Program-made: the position numbers and the translations under genes
From: a bacterium (Candidatus Ratteibacteria) CG_4_9_14_3_um_filter_41_21
Lineage (GTDB): Bacteria; Ratteibacteria; UBA8468
DNA: 11,466 nucleotides
Assembly (NCBI GenBank): GCA_002791075.1
Contig: PFWI01000121.1
Location: forward strand, 1-11,466
Reading direction: 5' to 3'
In this document: positions 7,343 through 11,466 of the stretch, piece by piece
How positions within the stretch are numbered: the stretch's first letter is position 1
Layout: the number at the start of each line of letters is the position of its first letter
Notes under the pieces: generated by a model
Seen by the model: the letters and a program-made list of their open reading frames with translations, nothing else
The model's database searches: none
What the model was told of the DNA's origin: nothing

Positions 7343-8444
7343 TGCAACTGTTCTGCCAAAAGAATTAGGAGGAGTAGGTGTTTATCTTCTAAATCTAATC
7401 AAAGCTTTAAGCAAGATAGATAGAAGAAATGAATATTTTATTTTTGTAGAAAAAAGAAATATAAAAAGATTTAAATTGGATGCCAATTTTCATCTTCTCG
7501 GCGTCAAAAATATGCCTAGATTCTCGAGACTTCTTTGGGAGCAGACACTCTTTCCCTTTTTACTTAGAAAGTGTAAGATTGAGCTTCTCCACTCTCCTCG
7601 CTATACTACTCCTTTAATGAGGTTTGGATGGAAATCTGTTGTTAGCTTCCACGATATGCTCTTTTTGCTTTTTCCCAAAAAGCATAGCATTCTAAAAAGG
7701 CTTTTTTATGGGAGGATAATGCCGGCAGTCGCAAAAAAAGCAGAAAGAATTATTGCTGTTTCCTCTTCTACAAAGAAGGATATTATGGAACTATTAAATA
7801 CTTCTTCAGAAAAAATTGCCGTAATCCACTTAGGCATTGATTTTTCCTCCCGCCCCATTGAGAAAAAAAATTTACAGAATTTTAGAAAAAAATATCAGAT
7901 TTTAAATCCTTATCTTCTCTATGTAGGGACATTGAAAAAAAGGAAAAATATTCTTAATCTCCTTAGAGCTTATAAAAAAGTTAAAGAGAAAGACCGGGAA
8001 GAAAGATTAATAATTGTCGGAAGGAAGAGTAAGGAGTATCAGAATATTCATAAAACCGTGAAAGAATTGGGGTTGGAAAAAGATGTTTTTTTTACCGACT
8101 ATGTAGATGAAAAACTTCTGCCTTTTTATTATAGTTGCGCTTCTGTTTTTGTCTATCTTAGTCTTTATGAAGGTTTCGGTCTTCCGGTTCTTGAAGCGAT
8201 GGTTTCCGGCACCCCGGTAATTGTTTCTAATAGTTCCTCCTTGCCGGAAGTGGCAGGAAAGGCGGCTATTTTTGTTGACCCCCATAATATAGAGGAAATA
8301 GCAGAGGCAATGCAAAAGGTTTTAGGAAGTAAAGAATTAGCCTGGGAAATGAGAGAAAAAGGCTTAGAGAGGGCAAAACTTTTCTCCTGGCAAGAATGTG
8401 CCAAAAAAACGTTAAATCTCTACGAGGAAATTACCGGTGAGTAA
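7326..8444 (+). CDS. Glycosyltransferase family 4
   Basis: A 372-residue GT-B fold glycosyltransferase, cytosolic or membrane-associated, using an NDP-sugar and retaining the anomeric configuration, as in GT4. The N-terminal half starts MRIGIDATVL followed by the Gly-rich GGVGVY (15-20) typical of mannosyl/rhamnosyl-transferase-like members. The C-terminal half has the donor-site signature EGFGLPVLE (282-290, the E-x7-E motif), then SGTPVIVSNSSSLPEVAG (294-311). LLYVGTLKKRKNI (197-209) begins the second Rossmann domain. The ATG lies inside the end of the preceding gene, eight bases after AGGA (7314-7317), and its TAA lies inside the next gene (8-bp overlap), so it is part of a tightly coupled run. 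Donor sugar and acceptor cannot be named. Confidence 0.94.
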   Translation: MRIGIDATVLPKELGGVGVYLLNLIKALSKIDRRNEYFIFVEKRNIKRFKLDANFHLLGVKNMPRFSRLLWEQTLFPFLLRKCKIELLHSPRYTTPLMRFGWKSVVSFHDMLFLLFPKKHSILKRLFYGRIMPAVAKKAERIIAVSSSTKKDIMELLNTSSEKIAVIHLGIDFSSRPIEKKNLQNFRKKYQILNPYLLYVGTLKKRKNILNLLRAYKKVKEKDREERLIIVGRKSKEYQNIHKTVKELGLEKDVFFTDYVDEKLLPFYYSCASVFVYLSLYEGFGLPVLEAMVSGTPVIVSNSSSLPEVAGKAAIFVDPHNIEEIAEAMQKVLGSKELAWEMREKGLERAKLFSWQECAKKTLNLYEEITGE

Positions 8445-9684
8445 AAGAAAAATTTTGTTATTCATTTTTTTCTCTGCTTTTCTTATCCGATTTATTTTTA
8501 TTATTCTTTTCCCTCTTTCTGCTCCGGATAGCATTGATTATGATCGGATGGCTCTTCATATTACTTCGGGATTAGGATTTTCCACCAATTTGGGAAGAGC
8601 ACCTTTATATCCAGCTTTTTTGGCAGTTATTTATCTTGTTTTTGGACATAATTTTTTTGCGGTAAGAATTATCCAGAGCATTTTAGGAGCCATAATTTGT
8701 TTATTGGTGTATTTTATCGGAGAAAGGATTTTTAAAAACAGGAAAGCTGCTATCATGGGAGCAGGCGCAGCGGTTATTTGTCCTTCTCTTGTTGCTGCAA
8801 ATTCCTATATTCTGACGGAAACGTTAACCACTTTTTTGCTAATGATTGCGGCGTTCTTCGCAATGAAGGCTTTGAAAGAAAAGAATAAACGAAATTGGAT
8901 AATAAGCGGAGTCTTTTTGGGATTTTCAACTCTTTGTCGTCCGGTCACTCTTCTTTTCCCATTCTTTCTTTTGATTGGTCTATTGCTCTTTCACCCTCCC
9001 TTTACCCCTCCCCTTGAGGGAGGGGAAGGTAGGGGAGGGGTTGTTTTGTCTCATAAAAAGAGATTGCAAAACCTTATTTTTGTAGTAGTCTTTTCCCTGG
9101 CAATGGCTGGCGTAATCCTTCCCTGGACAATAAGGAATTATGTTGTCTTTAAAGAATTTATTCCAATAGGAACCGGAGGAGGTTTTAACCTTTGGGTTGG
9201 TAGTTATCTCCCCTGGAATGGGGATTATAATTATAAGGACCTCTCTGATAAGGAAAATCTGATTAAAGGACTTTCTACGATAGATGCGGATAAAAAGTTT
9301 TTTTCTGAAGGAATAAAAAATGTCAAAGATAATCCCGGTGCCTATTCTTTCTTATGTGTGAAAAAATTGGGCAGGTTCTGGCTGCAGATTCCCGGAGGAA
9401 AAAGGGTCTTAGAAGGGAAAAATTTGCAGAAGATTATCATTTTCATCTTTCACTATAGTCTTCTCTTTTTCTTTCTTCTGGGATTATACCTTTGTCTGAA
9501 AGAGAAGAGAAAGGAGGCATTTATTCCTCTTTTGATGATTTTTTATTTTACTTTTGCTCATATATTTCTCTTTGCCATTGCAAGATATAGGATTCCCATT
9601 ATACCTCTTGTGCTGGCAATTGCCGGGGGAGGGCTATATAGAATAATTCAATACCGTAGAAATTTTTCTTTAGGACGCAGATGA
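8437..9684 (+). CDS. Second GT39-like polytopic membrane glycosyltransferase
   Basis: A 415-residue multi-pass membrane protein related to the one at 5786-7342, without the TPR-like tail. The acidic motif after the first membrane segment, SAPDSIDYDRMA (28-39), and ARYRIPI near the C-terminus fit GT-C / PMT-type lipid-linked-sugar transferases. LLFPFFLLIGLLLF (172-185), then an in-frame palindromic repeat (186-202, HPPFTPPLEGGEGRGGV), then ILPWTIRNY (227-235) parallel LLFLPFLLIGLLLY, repeat and SPVTIRNW in the other paralogue. The start is GTG at 8437, eight bases after GAGGA (8424-8428), overlapping the GT4 gene by 8 bp. The final residues GRR and the TGA stop are encoded by family A repeat, so the original C-terminus may have been different. 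Sugar and acceptor are unknown. Confidence 0.86.
   Translation: MSKRKILLFIFFSAFLIRFIFIILFPLSAPDSIDYDRMALHITSGLGFSTNLGRAPLYPAFLAVIYLVFGHNFFAVRIIQSILGAIICLLVYFIGERIFKNRKAAIMGAGAAVICPSLVAANSYILTETLTTFLLMIAAFFAMKALKEKNKRNWIISGVFLGFSTLCRPVTLLFPFFLLIGLLLFHPPFTPPLEGGEGRGGVVLSHKKRLQNLIFVVVFSLAMAGVILPWTIRNYVVFKEFIPIGTGGGFNLWVGSYLPWNGDYNYKDLSDKENLIKGLSTIDADKKFFSEGIKNVKDNPGAYSFLCVKKLGRFWLQIPGGKRVLEGKNLQKIIIFIFHYSLLFFFLLGLYLCLKEKRKEAFIPLLMIFYFTFAHIFLFAIARYRIPIIPLVLAIAGGGLYRIIQYRRNFSLGRR
8993..9041. repeat. Palindromic repeat family D, copy 3, in frame inside the second GT39-like gene
   Basis: ACCCTCCCTTTACCCC on the left and GGTAGGGGAGGGGTT on the right flank the core CCCCTCCCCTTGAGGGAGGGG. It encodes about residues 186-202 in the same phase as the other two copies (PPLEGG here, SSPLEGE in topA). 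The position follows directly after an LIGLLLF membrane segment, equivalent to copy 2 in the paralogue. Confidence 0.9.
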
Positions 9685-9702
9685 ACGCAGATTTACAGGA
9701 TT
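9673..9702 (+). repeat. Family A half-copy carrying a stop, a start and an SD-like site
   Basis: GGACGCAGATGAACGCAGAT followed by TTACAGGATT matches 10231-10260 at 29 of 30 bases; the difference is ATGA here against ATAA there. The one-base change creates both the TGA that ends the GT39-like gene (9682-9684) and the ATG (9681-9683) that opens the GxxExxY gene. AGGA at 9672-9675, formed with the preceding base, lies five bases before that ATG and can serve as its Shine-Dalgarno. The matching right arm is not adjacent; the nearest lies at the end of the 10231-10352 copy. Confidence 0.85.
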
Positions 9703-9754
9703 TTAAGTATAAGGAACTTACAGAGAAAATAATAGAAATATTTTACAAAGTTTA

Positions 9755-9762
9755 TAATAAAC
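9755..9762. repeat. Left copy of 8-bp target-site duplication
   Basis: TAATAAAC here is repeated exactly at 9903-9910. The two copies bracket the 140-bp palindromic element; bases outside them differ. The left copy carries codons for N-K of the interrupted GxxExxY protein. Confidence 0.85.
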
Positions 9763-9902
9763 GTAATAGGTTAGTTTCTCTAAAACTATTACTGATTACA
9801 GAGATTAAACTTCTTGATTACGGTGATTAAAGATAAAAATCACTGTAATCTCCTTTATAATCACTGTAATCATATGGTATTTCAGGATAACTTAACTCTT
9901 AC
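9763..9902. mobile_element. 140-bp palindromic MITE-like element, possibly IS66-type
   Basis: The element begins GTAATAGGTTAGTTTCTC and, read from the other end, GTAAGAGTTAAGTTATCC, an imperfect terminal inverted repeat. The inside has four copies of one 14-base theme: GATTACAGAGATTA (9794-9807), GATTACGGTGATTA (9816-9829) and their complements at 9838-9850 and 9858-9871, so nearly the whole element folds on itself. It encodes no transposase. Perfect 8-bp direct repeats (TAATAAAC) flank it. Ends starting 5'-GTAA with 8-bp duplications are, from known IS biology, typical of the IS66 family, so a non-autonomous IS66 derivative is my preferred but unproven reading. The GATTAC core may be a separate repeat carried within it. 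Confidence 0.82.
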
Positions 9903-9910
9903 TAATAAAC
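9903..9910. repeat. Right copy of 8-bp target-site duplication
   Basis: TAATAAAC, identical to 9755-9762. Reading frame of the GxxExxY protein resumes here as (N)-K-L-S-Y-G-F-L-E, as expected if insertion duplicated these eight bases. Confidence 0.85.
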
Positions 9911-10230
9911 TTAGTTATGGTTTCCTTGAGAAAATCTATGAAAATGCAATGATGATAGAGTTCAAGAAAACGAACATTCCTGTAGTTGCTCAGTCTCCTA
10001 TAGAAGTGTATTATGATAATGAGATTATAGGAGAGTATTCTGCTGATATACTTGTTGATAATAAAGTAATCATAGAGATTAAAGCAACAAAATCTTTAGG
10101 AGAAAGCAGTGAAGCTCAGTTGCTGAATTATCTTAAAGCAACGAAAATAGAGGTTGGACTTTTACTTAACTTTGGACCAAGAGCAGAAGTAAAACGTAAA
10201 GCATTTGATAATAAAAATAAATGAAATTTT

Positions 10231-10352
10231 GGACGCAGATAAACGCAGATTTACAGGATTAAAAATTCAGTATTAAATTATTTACTACTTACTATTTATT
10301 TTATTTCTTAATTCCTGTTTAATCCTGATGTTATCTGCGGAAATCTGCGTCC
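10231..10352. repeat. Palindromic repeat family A, full copy
   Basis: Left arm GGACGCAGATAAACGCAGAT continues TTTACAGGATT; the right arm TTTAATCCTGATGTTATCTG continues CGGAAATCTGCGTCC and is complementary to the left with a few mismatches. A very AT-rich loop of about 50 bp lies between. It fills nearly all of the 143-bp gap between the GxxExxY gene and the GT2 gene, ending 15 bases before the GT2 start. It lacks a clean U tract but may form a transcript hairpin. Confidence 0.85.
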
Positions 10353-10367
10353 AATTAAGTTGAAAAG

Positions 10368-11084
10368 ATGAAACTCTCGGTCATTATGCCGGTCTATAAC
10401 GAGGAAAAAACAATTGCTGAAATTATAAGAAGAGTAAAAGCGGTTAACTTAAAGAAAGAAATTATCATTGTTGAAGATGGTTCAACGGATAAAACCAAAG
10501 AGATTTTAAAAGAAATTATTAAACAGAACGATAGTCAGAACGATAGTGATAATAAGATTACTATTATCAACCAAAGAAAAAGACATGGTAAAGGAACCGC
10601 CATCCGACGAGCTCTTAAGGAGGTAACCGGAGACATTGTTATTATCCAGGACGCTGATTTGGAATATAATCCAGCAGAAATATCGAAGGTTATCGCACCG
10701 ATTATGGCAAAAAAGAGTAAAGTAGTTTATGGTTCCCGAGTCAAAGGACACGGTAAACCATTTTCTTCCTTGATGGGTTGGATTTATTACCTTGGTGGCT
10801 TCTCTTTGAGTTTGTTTGTCAATCTTCTTTACCAGGCAAAAATTACCGATGAGCCAACCTGTTACAAAGCCTTTTCTACAGAAGTTCTGAAGAACGTTCA
10901 GTTGAATTGCCAGAATTTTGAGTTCTGTCCTGAAGTTACTGCTAAAGTTCTAAAGAAAGGAATAAAGATTTCAGAAGTCCCTATTACTTACCACCCACGC
11001 TCCTTAAGGGAAGGGAAAAAAATTGGTTTGAAGGACTGGTTTATTGCGGTCTGGACTTTACTTAAATATCGCTTCTATAATTGA
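10368..11084 (+). CDS. Glycosyltransferase family 2 (DPM1/polyprenyl-phosphate-sugar-synthase-like)
   Basis: A 238-residue GT-A fold transferase. It opens with MKLSVIMPVYNEEKTI, the classic GT2 N-terminus, followed by IIIVEDGSTD (32-41) for nucleotide binding. QDADLEYNP (94-102) is the metal-binding DXD region; GSRVKG and ITDEPTCYKAF (159-169) match short GT2 enzymes that load sugars onto polyprenyl phosphate or act in cell-surface glycan synthesis. C-terminal PITYHPRSLREGKKIGLKDW is typical of this subgroup. No long membrane tail is present. Such an enzyme would plausibly supply the lipid-linked sugar used by the GT39-like proteins upstream, an inference from context. Residues 53-60 are a QNDS duplication in a surface loop. 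The ATG has only a weak A-rich GAAAAG before it, just downstream of repeat A. Confidence 0.93.
   Translation: MKLSVIMPVYNEEKTIAEIIRRVKAVNLKKEIIIVEDGSTDKTKEILKEIIKQNDSQNDSDNKITIINQRKRHGKGTAIRRALKEVTGDIVIIQDADLEYNPAEISKVIAPIMAKKSKVVYGSRVKGHGKPFSSLMGWIYYLGGFSLSLFVNLLYQAKITDEPTCYKAFSTEVLKNVQLNCQNFEFCPEVTAKVLKKGIKISEVPITYHPRSLREGKKIGLKDWFIAVWTLLKYRFYN
10524..10547 (+). repeat. Perfect 12-bp tandem duplication inside the GT2 gene
   Basis: CAGAACGATAGT occurs twice head to tail (10524-10535, 10536-10547) and encodes QNDS-QNDS, followed by a degenerate DNK. The duplication is in frame and lies in a loop after the second helix, so it should be tolerated. It may be slippage-prone. Confidence 0.85.
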
Positions 11085-11102
11085 TTTATCAATGATTAAA
11101 GA

Positions 11103-11466
11103 ATGAAGGATCCAGTTCCAGAATACGGGAGTTGGATTCCCTTGGTACGGCACTTCTTTTGGGCCAGAATTTATATTGCAATAAATCTAGCTCAAATAAA
11201 AAATGGTGAGCAAGTTTTAGATGTTGGTTGTGGCACTGGCCATCTCTTGGAGGAATTAAATCGAAAGTATAAAGATTGGCATGGCTTTGGAGTTGACATC
11301 TGTCCAGAGGTAACCAATATTACCTTGCCTAACTGCACTTTTTTGGTAGCCGATCTCTGCTCGTTGCTACTTCCAGATGACTATTTTGATTTTGTGTTTG
11401 CCCTTGATACTTTAGAACATATCTGCCAGGTTGAGCAGGCATTGAAGGAGATAAAGAGAGTTTTAA
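11103..11466 (+). CDS. Class I SAM-dependent methyltransferase, C-terminus cut by window edge
   Basis: The frame from ATG 11103 stays open to the edge (121 complete codons). MKDPVPEYGSWIPLV leads to motif I VLDVGCGTGHL (38-48), which binds S-adenosylmethionine. GFGVDICPE is motif II with the acidic residue that contacts the ribose. FLVADLCSLLLPDDYFDFVFALDTLEHI covers the later motifs, with LEHI as in Methyltransf_11-type small-molecule methyltransferases. The gene starts 18 bp after the GT2 stop with only a weak ribosome site (AAAGA), so it probably belongs to the same transcript. In this setting methylation of a sugar, lipid carrier or glycan terminus is plausible, but the substrate cannot be seen, and roughly half the protein is outside the window. 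Confidence 0.9.
   Translation, partial: MKDPVPEYGSWIPLVRHFFWARIYIAINLAQIKNGEQVLDVGCGTGHLLEELNRKYKDWHGFGVDICPEVTNITLPNCTFLVADLCSLLLPDDYFDFVFALDTLEHICQVEQALKEIKRVL

Larger units (their letters stand above)
9681..10224 (+). pseudogene. GxxExxY-family (PD-(D/E)XK-like) gene broken by a MITE-like insertion
   Basis: The 5' part, ATG at 9681, gives MNADLQDFKYKELTEKII then EIFYKVYN, the usual start of GxxExxY proteins. It then runs into inserted DNA and stops at TAA 9828-9830. The 3' part is in another frame and resumes at 9903 with KLSYGFLEKIYENA, which holds the GFLEKIY signature, followed by the nuclease-like pattern ADILVDNKVIIEIKA (Asp ... Glu-x-Lys) and LLNYLKATKIEVGLLLNFG. Deleting 148 bp (insert plus one 8-bp duplication) joins ...VYN-KLSYG... 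in frame and yields 131 codons, about the family length of roughly 125. A shorter product could still start at TTG 9814 or ATG 9874, both within the insert, but would lack the N-terminal helix. The family has PD-(D/E)XK nuclease similarity; its function is not established. The gene overlaps the preceding stop (ATGA) and its start lies in repeat A. Confidence 0.9.

Noticed and set aside
9856..9861. TATAAT inside the MITE as an outward promoter for the GxxExxY tail
   Set aside because: The hexamer is part of the palindrome in AT-rich sequence and no matching -35 was seen at 16-18 bp; too weak to list.
9814..10224. Free-standing 136-residue protein starting at TTG 9814
   Set aside because: The start and first about 30 codons lie inside the 140-bp insertion element; the downstream residues are the tail of the interrupted GxxExxY gene. 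A restarted product is possible but is not the native gene.
9673..10352. CRISPR array made of repeat A copies
   Set aside because: Copies are few, palindromic over long arms, irregularly spaced and separated by a gene rather than by uniform spacers; no cas gene is present.

Overview
The window is AT-rich, densely packed bacterial DNA. It holds two housekeeping/biosynthetic blocks and one surface-glycan block, punctuated by an unusual number of short palindromic repeats. The repeat types, AT-richness and argH-lysA arrangement resemble uncultured candidate-phylum bacteria (Omnitrophota-like genomes are one possibility), but no marker here fixes the lineage, so this is a low-confidence inference. 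TopA, LysA (a diaminopimelate pathway enzyme) and Shine-Dalgarno-like sites support Bacteria.

Layout: (1) 1-1898, minus strand: DNA topoisomerase I, cut by the window edge after its first C4 zinc finger. (2) 1899-2143: divergent control region with a good promoter on each strand and a long leader made of one palindromic repeat nested inside another. (3) 2144-4719: argH and lysA, overlapping by 22 bp (arginine and lysine/peptidoglycan precursor synthesis). (4) 4717-4807: a palindrome that fills the whole intergenic space. (5) 4812-9684: four overlapping genes for glycan building: a nucleotide-sugar epimerase/dehydratase, a GT39-like membrane glycosyltransferase with a TPR-like tail, a GT4 glycosyltransferase and a second GT39-like membrane glycosyltransferase. 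(6) 9673-10352: a repeat-bounded island holding a GxxExxY (PD-(D/E)XK-like) gene broken by a 140-bp MITE-like insertion. (7) 10368-11466: a GT2 glycosyltransferase and the start of a SAM-dependent methyltransferase. Together, 4812 onward looks like part of a surface polysaccharide or glycolipid locus: sugar nucleotide supply, soluble GT4/GT2 transferases, and lipid-linked-sugar transferases in the membrane.

The most interesting layer is the repeat ecology. Five palindromic families are visible. Family A (GGACGCAGAT...) occurs at 1963-2134, 9673-9702 and 10231-10352. Family B (GTCATTCTGAG...) at 2006-2087 is nested inside A. Family C (TAACCACGAATT...) is at 4717-4807. Family D is a roughly 50-bp C-rich/G-rich palindrome lying in frame inside three different genes (topA and both GT39-like genes), always read in the same codon phase. 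Family E is a 140-bp palindromic element with 5'-GTAA ends and an 8-bp target duplication; removing 148 bp exactly restores a 131-codon GxxExxY protein. The repeats also supply stop codons, a start codon and a Shine-Dalgarno-like sequence to neighbouring genes.
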